Below, one piece after another: positions 36,419 to 48,358 of a DNA stretch of 64,000 nucleotides (within the stretch, counting starts at the first letter, position 1; every line of letters begins with the position of its first letter). The translations under genes and the position numbers were made by a program. Source of the DNA: Hyphomicrobiales bacterium (lineage in GTDB: Bacteria; Pseudomonadota; Alphaproteobacteria; Rhizobiales; JAJFHB01). The DNA lies in NCBI GenBank assembly GCA_021775755.1, contig JAJFHE010000026.1:1-64000 (forward strand). The letters are read 5' to 3'. A model generated the notes under the pieces. That model saw only the letters and a program-made list of their open reading frames with translations, was not told the DNA's origin and did no database searches.

Positions 36419-37080
36419 TGAGCGCACTTGTAATCTTTGACTGCGACGGTGTACTCGTCGACAGCGAATGGCTTGGGTGCGAGGTAGAGAGCGAACTCCT
36501 CCGCGAAGTTGGAATTTCTCTAACACCTGGTGAGCTGTTTACCCGGTTTGTCGGCTCAACGGTTGCGAGAATGTTTGCCGAAATTCAATCCGATACCGGC
36601 GTAGCTCTCGGACCCGAATTCACCGAACGTCATGCGCTCGCGCTCAAGGCAGCGTTCACTGACCGGTTGCGCGCACTGAACGGTGTCGCGGAAGTTATCG
36701 CGGATCTTAAATGTTCCGCGGCCGTCGCCTCGAACAGCGCACTTTCCCGTGTCCGCCACTCGCTCCAGGTCACCGGGCTTGAACGGCATTTCTCTGCGAA
36801 CCGGGTATTTTCGGCCGAAGCGGTGGCCAACCCCAAGCCCGCACCCGACCTATATCTGCATGTGCTGAAGCAAACCCGAGCCGATCCATCGCAATCAATC
36901 GTCATTGAAGACAGCGCCAGCGGTATCAGGGCAGCATGTGCCAGTGGGCTGCGGGCACTCGGTTTCACCGGCGCAAGCCACACCGCTCCAGATCACGACG
37001 AGCGCCTCCGGCAAGCTGGAGCAGTTGAGGCGTTTTCACACATGTCGCAATTGCCCGAGCTGCTCGAGCGATACCTTTAG
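36418..37080 (+). CDS. HAD family hydrolase (beta-phosphoglucomutase / phosphatase-like)
   Basis: This 220-residue HAD protein starts with FDCDGVLVDSE (nucleophile Asp8, acid/base Asp10), has a helical cap, SNSALSR (motif II), NPKPAPDLYLHV (motif III) and VIEDSASGIRAA (motif IV). It belongs to the beta-phosphoglucomutase/phosphoglycolate phosphatase group; the sugar phosphate cannot be told. It overlaps rppH by one base and converges on the ferritin-like gene with a 4-bp overlap of stops. Confidence 0.87.
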   Translation: MSALVIFDCDGVLVDSEWLGCEVESELLREVGISLTPGELFTRFVGSTVARMFAEIQSDTGVALGPEFTERHALALKAAFTDRLRALNGVAEVIADLKCSAAVASNSALSRVRHSLQVTGLERHFSANRVFSAEAVANPKPAPDLYLHVLKQTRADPSQSIVIEDSASGIRAACASGLRALGFTGASHTAPDHDERLRQAGAVEAFSHMSQLPELLERYL

Positions 37081-37895
37081 ACAGCGGTGCGTATCAGCTG
37101 TCGGCGTCGAAACGACAGGTAGTACCAGGCTATCGCACTTGCCGCACGCACCGGCCAGCCCTGCGGTTTGAAGCCTCCGGCCTTTGCCACCATCGACACC
37201 AGCCGTTCGACATGGCGGCGTTCGTAAAACCCGAGCGCGCGTTTTTGATACGCATCTGCAAACCGCTTCCGGTCATAGGCAACGTCGCTTTCAGCGGCGT
37301 AATTGGCGCAGTAAAACGCGCCGGACAATTCATCGTCGTCCGCCTCGTTGATGCGCCCGACCGCGATACGCAGCCGCTGCCATCGGGACGACAACTCGCT
37401 TTCATAGCGTCTGTAGCTTTTGAAGAAGAGGCCGTAGTGAGCGAACTCATCGCCGGCCATATACTCAACGATCTGGCGCAGGCAGGGCTCGCGGGTTGCA
37501 TCCTTGATCGCGGTATAGAATGACGTGGTGCCGCTTTCGACAACGCAGCGGGCGATCAACTCGCCTGCCCTGCTGCCGCGGACCGACTCCAGGGCGTCGA
37601 CGTTAATACCCTGAATTGCGCGGAAGCGCGCAAGCGCGCTATCGAAGTCGAAGGAGGAATCCGCCAGCGACGCCCACCGCGCCAGCGCCTGGCCATGTTG
37701 CGCTTCCTCGCGGCCCCACTGCCGGATATCGGCCTGGATCTCCGGACTGTCCTGAAAAACGTTGCACAGATAGCTGACATAGTCCGGTGCATTGGCTTCG
37801 ACGAGCGATGCCGCTTTCACCGCCTCAAGCGTTTCCGGATCAACCTTCGAAGCGTCAAAGGCTTCCCAATTGATGGTGTCGAGCGTCCACCGCAC
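37077..37895 (-). CDS. Ferritin-like domain protein
   Basis: This 272-residue, mostly helical protein has two ExxH motifs at the spacing of a carboxylate-bridged diiron site: REEAQHGQALARW and GDEFAHYGLFF, with further glutamates (LVEANAPDY, VVESGTTSFY). This suggests a ferritin-like diiron protein. The C-terminal AIAWYYLSFRRRQL is hydrophobic and basic and may touch the membrane. The function is not known and no neighbour clarifies it. Confidence 0.72.
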   Translation of the reverse strand: MRWTLDTINWEAFDASKVDPETLEAVKAASLVEANAPDYVSYLCNVFQDSPEIQADIRQWGREEAQHGQALARWASLADSSFDFDSALARFRAIQGINVDALESVRGSRAGELIARCVVESGTTSFYTAIKDATREPCLRQIVEYMAGDEFAHYGLFFKSYRRYESELSSRWQRLRIAVGRINEADDDELSGAFYCANYAAESDVAYDRKRFADAYQKRALGFYERRHVERLVSMVAKAGGFKPQGWPVRAASAIAWYYLSFRRRQLIRTAV

Positions 37896-38027
37896 TGCTC
37901 ACACTTTCACTGTGGCGTCTCGTGCCTGATTTGCAGTTTGTTGCTGGTTTATACACCACAGGTTCGCGGCGCAGCAAACGACATGCCGGCAGGTTCTGTC
38001 AGGACGGATGTAGGCTGATCGTATGGT

Positions 38028-38426
38028 TCAGAGAGCGTCGTGCAGCTGCTTCAGGTGGTCGAGCGCTTCCTGCACCCGCGCGCGCTTTTCGTCGCTCGAT
38101 GCATCAGCCACATCTTCCTCAAGATCCTTGATGTGCCGGTCCAGAGTTTCGCGGCTCACATCGGCCATCGGTACGGCTTCTTCGGCAAGAAGCGTCAGGC
38201 CTTCCGGGTTTACTTCCGCAAATCCGCCACGAATGAAGATGCGCTCCTCGCCGCCGCCGTCCTGCAGCACCGTGATCACGCCCGGGCGGATTGTCGACAG
38301 CACCGGCGCATGGCGCGGCATTACCGTGAAGTCGCCTTCCGTGCCCGGAACCGTGACATACTGAACGTCTTCCGACATCAGCAGCTTTTCCGGTGACACT
38401 AGTTCGAATTTTAGCAGTTCGGCCAT
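38028..38426 (-). CDS. atpC: F1 ATP synthase epsilon subunit
   Basis: The start at 38426 gives 132 residues beginning MAELLKFELVSPEKLL, the conserved epsilon start, with VTVPGTEGDFTVMPRHAPVLS and a helical C-terminal domain. It is the last gene of atpHAGDC, 40 bp after atpD. The longer open frame into atpD is a shadow. Confidence 0.95.
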   Translation of the reverse strand: MAELLKFELVSPEKLLMSEDVQYVTVPGTEGDFTVMPRHAPVLSTIRPGVITVLQDGGGEERIFIRGGFAEVNPEGLTLLAEEAVPMADVSRETLDRHIKDLEEDVADASSDEKRARVQEALDHLKQLHDAL

Positions 38427-38466
38427 AAGGATGCCCGTTTCTAATGTGTGGAGCGCAGTGCGCCGA

Positions 38467-39930
<1,464 letters not shown>

Positions 39931-40821
39931 CTAGAGCGCTTCGGCGCCCGAGATAATCTCAATCAGTTCCTTGGTGATCTGGGCCTGCCGCGCACGGTTA
40001 TAGGTGAGCGTCAGGGAATCGATCATTTCGCCGGCATTGCGCGTGGCGCTGTCCATGGCGCTCATCCGGGCGCCCTGTTCGCCGGCCGCGTTTTCCAGGA
40101 GCGCGCGGAAAATCTGCACACTGATATTGCGTGGCAGAAGTTCATCAAGCAGCTCTTTTTCCTCCGGCTCGTAATCATAAGCCGCAAGCGATGCATCCGG
40201 TTTCGACGGGGCGTCATCATCGCTGTCGATGCTTGCCGGGATAAGCTGCAAGGCCGTCGGCACCTGCGTAATGACATTCTTGAACTCTGAATAGAACAGC
40301 GTGCAGACGTCGCATTCACCGGCTTCGAACAGTGCGATCACCTTATCCGCGACGTCCCGGGCGTGGGAGAATTCCAGCCGCCGAACCTCGCGCATATTTA
40401 CGAAGTCAATGATCTGGTTCGACAACACCCGGCGCAGCACATCCTGCCCCTTGCGTCCGACGCATATTATTTTGACCGTTTTGCCTTCCGCCAGCAGCCT
40501 CAGCGCGTGTTCGCGCGCCAGTCTGGCGATGTTTGAATTGAAGCCGCCGCAGAGGCCGCGTTCCGCCGTCGCCACGACAAGCAGATGCGTTTCCGATTTG
40601 CCGGTGCCGATCATCATCGGCGGCGCATCATCGCGGCCCGCAAGAGATTCCGACAGCCCGGCAAGCACGGTTTCCATACGTTCCGCGTAGGGCCGCGCGG
40701 CTTCGGCACTTTCCTGCGCCCGGCGCAGTTTTGCCGCCGCCACCATCTGCATGGCTTTAGTGATCTTTTGCGTCGACTTGACGCTTGCGATCCGGTTTCT
40801 GAGATCCTTAAGGTTTGGCAT
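39931..40821 (-). CDS. atpG: F1 ATP synthase gamma subunit
   Basis: This 296-residue protein begins [24 protein letters not shown] and ends [22 protein letters not shown], the two coiled-coil strands of the rotor shaft. [12 protein letters not shown] is the conserved internal motif. Confidence 0.97.
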   Translation of the reverse strand: MPNLKDLRNRIASVKSTQKITKAMQMVAAAKLRRAQESAEAARPYAERMETVLAGLSESLAGRDDAPPMMIGTGKSETHLLVVATAERGLCGGFNSNIARLAREHALRLLAEGKTVKIICVGRKGQDVLRRVLSNQIIDFVNMREVRRLEFSHARDVADKVIALFEAGECDVCTLFYSEFKNVITQVPTALQLIPASIDSDDDAPSKPDASLAAYDYEPEEKELLDELLPRNISVQIFRALLENAAGEQGARMSAMDSATRNAGEMIDSLTLTYNRARQAQITKELIEIISGAEAL

Positions 40822-40858
40822 CTAACCGCTTCCCTGCTTGGTCGTCCGACACCAGTCC

Positions 40859-42388
40859 TCAGGCGAATTTCGCCGCGAAATCGTCCACGGCGGATTTGAG
40901 CTTCTCGCCCGTCGCATCGGAGATTTCCTTCTCCGTGCGGATGGCGTCGAGAACATCGCTGTGGCTGTCACGCAGATGCCGCAGCAGCTCGTCTTCGAAG
41001 CGCAGTACATCGGAGACCGCGAGCGGGTCGAGATAGCCGTTAACGCCGGCATAAATCGAGACCACCTGCTCTTCCGCCTTGAGCGGCGAATACTGGTTCT
41101 GCTTCAAAAGCTCCGTAAGCCTCTCGCCGCGGCTGAGCAGCCGCTGGGTCGCGGCATCGAGATCGGAACCGAACTGGGCAAACGCCGCCATTTCGCGATA
41201 CTGGGCGAGTTCGCCCTTGATCTTGCCGGCGACCTGCTTCATCGCCTTGATTTGTGCGGACGATCCAACGCGCGACACCGACAGACCGACGTTCAGCGCC
41301 GGGCGGATGCCCTGGTAGAAAAGGTCGGTCTCAAGGAAGATCTGACCATCGGTAATCGAGATCACGTTGGTCGGGATGTAGGCCGACACGTCGTTCGCCT
41401 GGGTTTCGATGACCGGCAGCGCCGTGAGTGAACCCGACCCGTTGTCTTCGTTCATCTTGGCGGCGCGCTCAAGCAGGCGGCTGTGCAGATAGAAGACGTC
41501 GCCCGGATAGGCTTCACGTCCTGGCGGACGGCGCAACAGCAGCGACATCTGACGATAGGCCACAGCTTGTTTTGAGAGATCGTCATAGGCGATCACGGCG
41601 TGCATGCCGTTGTCGCGGAAATACTCGCCCATGGTGCAGCCCGCAAACGGTGCAAGGAACTGCATCGGCGCCGGCTCCGAAGCCGTCGCGGCGACAACGA
41701 TGGAGTATTCCAGCGCGCCGTTTTCTTCCAGAACCTTGACGAACTGCGCCACGGTGGAGCGCTTCTGCCCGACCGCTACATAAACGCAGTAGAGCTTCTG
41801 CGATTCGTCATCGCCCTCATTGATCGATTTCTGATTGAGGAAGGTGTCGAGAATAATCGCTGTCTTGCCGGTCTGGCGGTCGCCGATGATAAGTTCGCGC
41901 TGGCCGCGTCCCACCGGAATCAGCGCATCCACAGCCTTCAGACCCGACTGCATCGGCTCGTGCACCGATTTGCGCGGAATGATGCCGGGTGCCTTGACGT
42001 CCACCTGGCGGCGCTCTTTCGTCTTGATCGGACCCTTGCCGTCGATCGGATTGCCGAGCCCGTCAACCACGCGGCCGAGCAGTTCCTTGCCGACCGGCAC
42101 GTCAACGATGGCGCCTGTTCGCTTGACCGTATCGCCCTCACGGATGCCGCGGTCATCGCCGAAGATCACGACGCCGACATTGTCGACTTCGAGGTTCAGC
42201 GCCATTCCCCGGATGCCGCCGGGAAATTCCACCAGCTCGCCGGCCTGCACATTGTCGAGACCGTAAACGCGCGCGATACCATCGCCCACCGACAGCACCT
42301 GTCCGATTTCGGAAACTTCCGCTTCCTGTCCAAAATTCTTGATCTGGTCTTTGAGGATTGCGGAAATTTCCGCGGCCCGGATATCCAT
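40859..42388 (-). CDS. atpA: F1 ATP synthase alpha subunit
   Basis: This 509-residue non-catalytic subunit has the P-loop [14 protein letters not shown], and [18 protein letters not shown] near residue 365 with the arginine finger region. Its ATG overlaps the atpH stop by one base. Confidence 0.98.
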   Translation of the reverse strand: MDIRAAEISAILKDQIKNFGQEAEVSEIGQVLSVGDGIARVYGLDNVQAGELVEFPGGIRGMALNLEVDNVGVVIFGDDRGIREGDTVKRTGAIVDVPVGKELLGRVVDGLGNPIDGKGPIKTKERRQVDVKAPGIIPRKSVHEPMQSGLKAVDALIPVGRGQRELIIGDRQTGKTAIILDTFLNQKSINEGDDESQKLYCVYVAVGQKRSTVAQFVKVLEENGALEYSIVVAATASEPAPMQFLAPFAGCTMGEYFRDNGMHAVIAYDDLSKQAVAYRQMSLLLRRPPGREAYPGDVFYLHSRLLERAAKMNEDNGSGSLTALPVIETQANDVSAYIPTNVISITDGQIFLETDLFYQGIRPALNVGLSVSRVGSSAQIKAMKQVAGKIKGELAQYREMAAFAQFGSDLDAATQRLLSRGERLTELLKQNQYSPLKAEEQVVSIYAGVNGYLDPLAVSDVLRFEDELLRHLRDSHSDVLDAIRTEKEISDATGEKLKSAVDDFAAKFA

Positions 42389-42948
42389 CAGCCAACCTCT
42401 TTCATGGCATGTTTAAGATTGTTCAGTTTGGTGCGCAGCGAACTGTCGATCATGCGGCTGCCGACCTTGACGACAAGGCCGCCGAGCAACTCGGGATCAA
42501 CAGTGCTGTCAAGTTGCACGTCACGGCCGACACTCGATTTGAGCGCGGCTTTCAGACTTTTGATCTGTGCAGCGGTAAGTTTGTGTGCCGACGACACTTC
42601 GGCGGTGACTTCGCCACGTTCGTTGGCAAGAAGTTGTTGAAATGCACCGATCATGTCGCGAACGGCAAAAAGCCGGCGATTTTGCGTCGCCAGCTTGATG
42701 AAATTCGCCGCAAGACCTGCTATCCCCGCCTTGTCGAGAACCGCTGTGATTGCGCGCGACTGCTCGTCTGCGGAGAACACCGGACTGCGCACGAGACGCA
42801 TCAGATCCTCGCTTTCATCGAGCATGTCGCGGAAGCCGCCAAGCGCCGCCTCGACCTCATCGAGCGCCTTTTCATCGCGCGCCAGCTCGAACAGAGCCGT
42901 CGCGTAGCGCCCGGGCATACCTTCTACTATGGAATCCTGACCCGCCAA
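42388..42948 (-). CDS. atpH: F1 ATP synthase delta subunit
   Basis: This 186-residue protein has [20 protein letters not shown] at the N-terminus and [21 protein letters not shown] at the end, typical of the stator delta subunit. It is the first gene of the F1 operon. The F0 genes are not in the window, as usual for Hyphomicrobiales where they form a separate cluster. Confidence 0.96.
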   Translation of the reverse strand: MAGQDSIVEGMPGRYATALFELARDEKALDEVEAALGGFRDMLDESEDLMRLVRSPVFSADEQSRAITAVLDKAGIAGLAANFIKLATQNRRLFAVRDMIGAFQQLLANERGEVTAEVSSAHKLTAAQIKSLKAALKSSVGRDVQLDSTVDPELLGGLVVKVGSRMIDSSLRTKLNNLKHAMKEVG

Positions 42949-43037
42949 GTTGCCTTATCTCCAGCATAATGACAGGATTGGCCCGTTTCAAACGACGATT
43001 AGCCAACCCTTTGAAATCATTAAGTTTTTCGATACAA

Positions 43038-43053
43038 GAAACAGCGCTGTTTC
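43038..43053. terminator. 16-bp palindrome between priA and atpH
   Basis: GAAACAGCGCTGTTTC is perfectly self-complementary and lies in the 248-bp gap before atpH. On the minus strand it is followed by TTGTATCG, so it could be a weak terminator of priA or a regulator site for the atp operon. I see no convincing -35/-10 pair in the gap. Confidence 0.35.
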
Positions 43054-43196
43054 TCGCTCCCCTGTAGCCGCGTTCCCTCTATCACATGGTGTGGGGCCTT
43101 GCAATATAGTGACCCGGACGGATTGTCGCGCCGCGCCGCATTATCGTGTCTTCAGGTGCTCGATGCAATCGCGCATTTGCGCAAATTTCGACCTGT

Positions 43197-45374
43197 TCAC
43201 ATGAAGCTGTAAGGGTCGATATCGATCTGCAATCGTACCGATGACGGCAGCTTGTGCGGCTCGAGCCAGGTCCGCAGGTAAGCCTGCAAATCGGCCGACC
43301 GGGTCGCCTTGAGCAGAAACCGCATGCGATAGCGCCCACGTACAAAGGCAATCGGCGCCGGCGCCGGCCCCAGAACGCGGACGGTTTCGGCACGCGGTGC
43401 CTGGCGCGCAAGCCGACGGGCCGCATCCTCCACTCCATCCTGGCTCGCACCGGACAGAACCAGCCCCGCAAGGCGCCCGAAGGGTGGCAGGGCGGCATGT
43501 TCCCGCGCCGCCATTTCGTGGGCGTAAAACCCGTCCCTGTCATGTGCGGCGAGCGCCGTGATAAGGGCGTGTTCGGGCTGATAGGTCTGGATCAGCGCCA
43601 GCCCCGCCTTTTCGCCACGGCCCGCACGGCCCGCCACCTGACACAGCACCTGGTAGGTACGCTCCGCCGCCCGCAGATCGCCATTGCCGAGCCCGATATC
43701 GCCATCGACCACGCCCACCAGCGTGAGATCGGGAAAATGGTGGCCCTTGGCGACGAGCTGGGTGCCGATGATGATGTCGAATTCGCCCTCGGCAATTTCG
43801 CGCAAAAGGTCGCGCAGCGTGGCACCGCGCGTCAGATCGCTTGAAAGGATGACCGCGCGGGCGTCGGGGTAGCGCTCGGCAACTTCGGCAGCGAGCCGCT
43901 CGACGCCTGGACCGCAGGCGACGAGCTTGTCCTCCGCCTCGCATTGCGGGCAGGCCTTCGGGACGGGCAGAGAATATCCGCAGTGATGACAGGTCAGTTG
44001 CCGGCGGAAGCGGTGTTCCACGAGCCACGCATCGCAGTCGGGACAGGCGAACCGGTGCCCGCAGGCGCGGCACAGCGTGAGCGGCGCATAACCGCGCCGG
44101 TTGAGGTACAGCAGTACCTGGCCGCCGTCGCCCAACGTTTGCGTCATGGCATCTGCAAGAGGTTCCGACAGCCAAGTTCCCGAAGCCGGCGGGTGTTTCC
44201 GCATATCGACGGCTCGTATTTCCGGCAGGCCGGCGCTGCCGTGCCTGTCGGCCAGCGTAACGTGAGCGTATCGCCCGGCCTGCACATTGTTCATGGTTTC
44301 GAGCGCCGGGGTGGCGGACGCCAGCATGACGGGGAAATCGCCGAGCGAGCCATAGACCACCGCCATATCGCGCGCATGATAGGCAACACCGTCTTCCTGC
44401 TTGTAGGCGCTTTCGTGTTCCTCATCGACAACGATCAGCCCGAGGTCCGCGAAAGGCAGAAACAGCGCCGAGCGCGCGCCGACGACAATGAGCGCCGAGC
44501 CGCGCGCAACAGCCCGCCACACCCGTTCGCGCTCGCGCGGCCTGACAGCCGAATGCCACTCGGCCGGCGGCGCGCCGAAGCGCGCTTCGAAACGCCTCAG
44601 GAACTGCACGGTCAAGGCAATTTCAGGCAGCAGAACCAGAGCTTGGCGGCCCGACGCCACGCAGGCGGCGACCGCCTCGAGGTAAACCTCGGTTTTGCCC
44701 GATCCCGTCACGCCATCCAGCAGCGAAACACTGAAGTTGCGGGCGGCAACAGCACCGCGCAATGCCTTGGCGGCGCGCTCCTGCGACCGGCTAAGGCGAA
44801 CCGATGGTGCGCCGGGATCGGGCACGCGAAACGGCTTGAATGCCGGCAACGGTTCAGCGCTCAGAGTTCCCGCCTCGACCAGCCCTTTGACAACGCCGCC
44901 TGACACGCCGGCGGCTTCGGCAAGATCTGCCGTCGAGCGCGCAATTTCTGCGTGCGCCTCGGCAAGAACCCGCATGCGCTGCGGTGTCATTCGTTCAGGT
45001 TCCGGTCCGCTGCGCCGATATCCGGTGCGCCCCTTTTCACGTCCCAGCGCTTCGGGCACGCGCACGCACATGCGCAGAACCGAGCCTGGCGGGCTCATCG
45101 TGTAATGCGCAACCCAGTCAATGAAACGGCGCTGAAGCTCCGGCATCGGCGGCGTCTCGAAAACTTCCGAGACATCGCGCAGCTTGGCGTCATCTACACC
45201 GCCCCCACCGTTAAAGCCCCAGACGACACCGGTCGCCTCGCGCGGCCCAAGCGGCACCCGCACGTAAGACCCTTCGCGCAGCGCCATATCTTGTGGCACC
45301 GAATAGGAATAAGCGCCCGCCAGAGCGAGCGGCAGCAGCACTTCGGCCACGGAAGGAGGAGAATCAGATGACAT
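43197..45374 (-). CDS. priA: Primosomal protein N' (replication restart helicase PriA)
   Basis: The ATG at 45374 (MSSDSPPSVAEVLLPL) is preferred to an in-frame TTG at 45410. The 725-residue protein has the 3'-DNA-binding N-terminus, Walker A GVTGSGKTEVY, the DEEH box, and zinc-binding cysteines in CRACGHRFACPDCD, CHHCGY and CPQCEAED inside the helicase C lobe. It restarts stalled forks by loading the primosome. Confidence 0.95.
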   Translation of the reverse strand: MSSDSPPSVAEVLLPLALAGAYSYSVPQDMALREGSYVRVPLGPREATGVVWGFNGGGGVDDAKLRDVSEVFETPPMPELQRRFIDWVAHYTMSPPGSVLRMCVRVPEALGREKGRTGYRRSGPEPERMTPQRMRVLAEAHAEIARSTADLAEAAGVSGGVVKGLVEAGTLSAEPLPAFKPFRVPDPGAPSVRLSRSQERAAKALRGAVAARNFSVSLLDGVTGSGKTEVYLEAVAACVASGRQALVLLPEIALTVQFLRRFEARFGAPPAEWHSAVRPRERERVWRAVARGSALIVVGARSALFLPFADLGLIVVDEEHESAYKQEDGVAYHARDMAVVYGSLGDFPVMLASATPALETMNNVQAGRYAHVTLADRHGSAGLPEIRAVDMRKHPPASGTWLSEPLADAMTQTLGDGGQVLLYLNRRGYAPLTLCRACGHRFACPDCDAWLVEHRFRRQLTCHHCGYSLPVPKACPQCEAEDKLVACGPGVERLAAEVAERYPDARAVILSSDLTRGATLRDLLREIAEGEFDIIIGTQLVAKGHHFPDLTLVGVVDGDIGLGNGDLRAAERTYQVLCQVAGRAGRGEKAGLALIQTYQPEHALITALAAHDRDGFYAHEMAAREHAALPPFGRLAGLVLSGASQDGVEDAARRLARQAPRAETVRVLGPAPAPIAFVRGRYRMRFLLKATRSADLQAYLRTWLEPHKLPSSVRLQIDIDPYSFM

Positions 45375-45418
45375 CGGCGCCAGTCTGGCAAGTGTGCCCG
45401 GCTGCAACAAGAACTACC

Positions 45419-45751
45419 TCAGGCTTTGGTCCAGACACCAAGTTCATTTCCTGAGGGGTCTGTAAAATGAAACCGCCGGCCGCCTGGAAACTCGTGCCGC
45501 TCAACGATCTCGCCACCAGCGTCGCCGACCGCACGTTCAGCCACATCGAGATCATCGGCGTAGAGAATAACGAGCGGCCCGCCCCGCGGTGACAAAACTT
45601 TGGCTTTTCGGAAGCCGCCTTCGAGGCCTGCATCGGAAAACGCCATGTAGTCCGCCCCCCACTCCTCAAACGACCAGCCGAACGCGACACCGTAGAAGGC
45701 CTTCGTCTGCGCAAAATCCAGTGCTGGAAACTCTACGTAGTCGATCTTCAT
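45419..45751 (-). CDS. VOC family protein (glyoxalase/bleomycin resistance-like)
   Basis: The start at 45751 has GAGGATACC upstream and gives a 110-residue single VOC module: MKIDYVEFPALDFAQTKAFYG, FGWSFEEWGADYMAF, and GGRRFHFTDPSGNELGVW. Such proteins bind a metal and may isomerise, cleave or only bind small molecules. The substrate is unknown and the gene is unlinked to its neighbours. Confidence 0.85.
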   Translation of the reverse strand: MKIDYVEFPALDFAQTKAFYGVAFGWSFEEWGADYMAFSDAGLEGGFRKAKVLSPRGGPLVILYADDLDVAERAVGDAGGEIVERHEFPGGRRFHFTDPSGNELGVWTKA

Positions 45752-45988
45752 GGTATCCTCATTGTTCTCTATTTGTTCTATATTCTCACAGCCTCTAGTC
45801 CGCGTAAACCGAAAACCTTCCAAACGAGAAATTCCACGCGTCCTGGTCGGATGGAACACACCCCAACCCAATTGCACGACTCGCGTGCCCATGACAGGGT
45901 GCGGCGGTAACTTTGGGGAAACGTAACGCGCCCTAAACTGGAGTTCTGCACGATGCTCCGGCGCGCTTGAAAGATCAGAGTCAGGCCC

Positions 45989-46645
45989 ATGAAATTCTTT
46001 GTCGATACCGCCGATGTGGATGAAATCCGCGAGCTTGCCGAAACCGGTTTGCTCGACGGCGTCACCACCAATCCTTCACTTGTCGCCAAGACGGGACGCG
46101 ACTTCAAGGAAACCATCAAGGAAATCTGTGCCATCGTCGATGGCCCGGTGAGTGCGGAAGTTGCCGCCATCGATGCGGACGGCATGGTCACTGAGGGCCG
46201 GGTGCTGGCCGAAATCGCCAGCAATGTCACCATCAAGGTGCCGCTCACGTTCGACGGGCTGAAGGCCTGCCGCACACTTACGCAGAGCGGAACGATGGTC
46301 AATGTGACCTTGTGCTTCAACGCCAATCAGGCGCTGATGGCGGCCAAGGCCGGAGCGACATTCGTATCGCCGTTCATCGGCCGGCTTGACGATATCGGCC
46401 TTGACGGCATGGAGCTTATTTCCGAAATCCGCATGATCTACGACAACTACGATGCGCTTGAGACGCAGGTGCTCGCCGCATCGATCCGCAGCCCCAATCA
46501 TGTGAAAATTTCAGCCCTTGCCGGCGCCGATGTCGCAACCGTGCCGCCGGGCGTCCTGCGCGACCTGATCAAGCACCCGCTCACCGACAAGGGCCTGGAG
46601 ATGTTCACCGCGGACTGGAACAAGACCGGCCAGTCGATCACGTGA
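45989..46645 (+). CDS. Transaldolase / fructose-6-phosphate aldolase family
   Basis: This 218-residue protein is a short-form (TalC/FSA) transaldolase: [30 protein letters not shown], the Schiff-base lysine in NVTIKVPLT, and [13 protein letters not shown]. It takes part in the non-oxidative pentose phosphate route or acts as fructose-6-phosphate aldolase; the two activities cannot be told apart by eye. xerC starts 4 bp downstream. Confidence 0.92.
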   Translation: MKFFVDTADVDEIRELAETGLLDGVTTNPSLVAKTGRDFKETIKEICAIVDGPVSAEVAAIDADGMVTEGRVLAEIASNVTIKVPLTFDGLKACRTLTQSGTMVNVTLCFNANQALMAAKAGATFVSPFIGRLDDIGLDGMELISEIRMIYDNYDALETQVLAASIRSPNHVKISALAGADVATVPPGVLRDLIKHPLTDKGLEMFTADWNKTGQSIT

Positions 46646-46649
46646 GACC

Positions 46650-47618
46650 ATGAGTGAAAGCCGCACCGCAGAAACCGAAAGCCTGCTTTTTGCCGCGCCC
46701 GACGCGGTGCGCGAGGTCGGTGCGTGGCTGCGTCATCTGGAAGCCGAACGCCGCGCCGCGCCGAAAACCGTTGAGGCCTACGGCCGGGACATTGCCGCCT
46801 TCTTTACGTTTCTGCGCCAACACCTGAGTGGCGAGGCGGCACTTGCCGACCTTGCGGGCTTGAGCGTCACGGATTTCCGCGCCTTTCTTGCAAGCCGGCG
46901 CCGCGACGGTCTTTCCAGCCGCTCGCTTGCGCGCTGCCTGTCTTCGGTACGCTCGCTGTTCCGCTACCTCGAAAAGCGTAGGCTCGTTGAAAACGCCTCG
47001 CTCGCGGCCATATCGACGCCGAAAATTCCGCATGCCGTACCCAAGGCGCTCGATGAAAGGGCAGCCGGCCGTGTGGTATCCGAAACCGCAAGCTTTCACG
47101 CCAATTCAGAACCCTGGATCGCAGCCAGGGACACGGCCGTGCTGCTGCTGCTCTATGGCTGCGGCCTGCGCATATCGGAAGCCTTAGGACTGAACCGAGC
47201 GGAAGCGCCTGCCGCGACCGGACAGGACACGCTCTCGATCACCGGCAAGGGCGGCAAGACGCGCATCGTGCCGGTGCTGCCGGTGGTCCGTCAGGCGATC
47301 GCGGTATATCTCGCCATCTGCCCGTTCGAGCGCGCCGGCGACGAACCGCTATTTCTCGGCGCCAAGGGCGGTCGGCTCAACGCCCGCAATATCCAGCTTC
47401 TCGTGCAGCGCCTGCGCGGCTTTCTGGGACTGCCTGACAGTGCCACCCCGCACGCATTGCGCCACAGTTTCGCGACGCACCTGCTCGGTGCCGGCGGTGA
47501 CCTGCGCGCCATCCAGCAGTTGCTCGGCCACGCGAGCCTCTCGACCACACAGATCTACACAGAAGTCGACCGCGCCCATTTGCTCAAGCAATATGATGCG
47601 GCGCACCCCAGAGCATAA
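46650..47618 (+). CDS. xerC: Tyrosine recombinase XerC
   Basis: This 322-residue recombinase has a SAM-like N-terminal domain ([18 protein letters not shown]) and the catalytic set: Arg in [13 protein letters not shown], Lys in [30 protein letters not shown], and [16 protein letters not shown] with the nucleophilic Tyr. Length and chromosomal context fit the housekeeping XerC that resolves dimers at dif, not an island integrase. Confidence 0.93.
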   Translation: MSESRTAETESLLFAAPDAVREVGAWLRHLEAERRAAPKTVEAYGRDIAAFFTFLRQHLSGEAALADLAGLSVTDFRAFLASRRRDGLSSRSLARCLSSVRSLFRYLEKRRLVENASLAAISTPKIPHAVPKALDERAAGRVVSETASFHANSEPWIAARDTAVLLLLYGCGLRISEALGLNRAEAPAATGQDTLSITGKGGKTRIVPVLPVVRQAIAVYLAICPFERAGDEPLFLGAKGGRLNARNIQLLVQRLRGFLGLPDSATPHALRHSFATHLLGAGGDLRAIQQLLGHASLSTTQIYTEVDRAHLLKQYDAAHPRA

Positions 47619-47654
47619 TTGCCGCCCTTGGTATAAGTCCATTAAGCAGATCGG

Positions 47655-48293
47655 TCAGCCGGCGCTGGCCTTCACCGGGCTGGACGTTTCGGCCGGCTCG
47701 CATTCGAGCAGGACCCAGATGCTGCGGCGCAGCGTTTCAACGGATTTGCGGATGTTGTAGCCAGGCCGCGTCAGAACACCGTAGTATATGCCGTCGATGC
47801 CGGTTGAGATAAAGGCGGCGAACTGTTCCGGATCATCGCACCGGAATACGCCATCCTTGACCCCCCGGCGGATACTGTCCGCCAGAAGCGTGGTCTCGAA
47901 TTTGTAGAAATACCGGATGTCTTTCTCAACCGTCGGCGAGCCTTCCCGCCTGTCGGAGTGCTCGAGCATGATCTTGCACAACCGTTTCAGGGAATCGGAA
48001 TACTTCACATTGATGTCGAGCCATTTGTCGATCGCCTGACGCGGATCGAACTCGACGATGTTGACGTCGGTGTAGGCCTTGGTTGCCTTCTTGATGGCGT
48101 AGCGCACAGACGAATAGAAAATCTCGTCCTTGTTCTTGTAGTAGTAGTAGATGAGGGAATGAGATGAATTGGTCCGGCGGGCGATCTCCTTCATGGAGAC
48201 ATCGGCATAGTCCTTCGATGAAAACAGCTCGAACGCGACCTCGAGGATCTCGTCGGCCTTTTGAGGCTCGCCGTGCTTTCCGCCGTAGTTCAT
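47655..48293 (-). CDS. TetR/AcrR regulator at the end of the ureohydrolase-transporter operon
   Basis: The ATG at 48293 gives 212 residues. The N-terminal HTH reads KADEILEVAFELFSSKDYADVS, then MKEIARRTNSSHSLIYYYYKNKDEIF, a standard TetR domain; the C-terminal ligand domain is divergent. It lies 65 bp after the ABC ATPase gene on the same strand, with no terminator seen between, so it is probably the last gene of the operon starting at hypB. A substrate-sensing repressor acting on the inverted repeat at 55968-55981 is the simplest model, untested. Confidence 0.85.
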   Translation of the reverse strand: MNYGGKHGEPQKADEILEVAFELFSSKDYADVSMKEIARRTNSSHSLIYYYYKNKDEIFYSSVRYAIKKATKAYTDVNIVEFDPRQAIDKWLDINVKYSDSLKRLCKIMLEHSDRREGSPTVEKDIRYFYKFETTLLADSIRRGVKDGVFRCDDPEQFAAFISTGIDGIYYGVLTRPGYNIRKSVETLRRSIWVLLECEPAETSSPVKASAG

Positions 48294-48358
48294 ACACACT
48301 CTTCCATTTGAGAGTTGCCGGGTTCGTAAGCCTCGTATCTGCCCTCGAGCCAATTGTG

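Noticed and set aside
46650-47618. XerC-like recombinase as an integrase of a mobile element
   Set aside because: Full-length housekeeping XerC motifs and a four-base gap to a transaldolase gene, with no tRNA, repeats or cargo around it.
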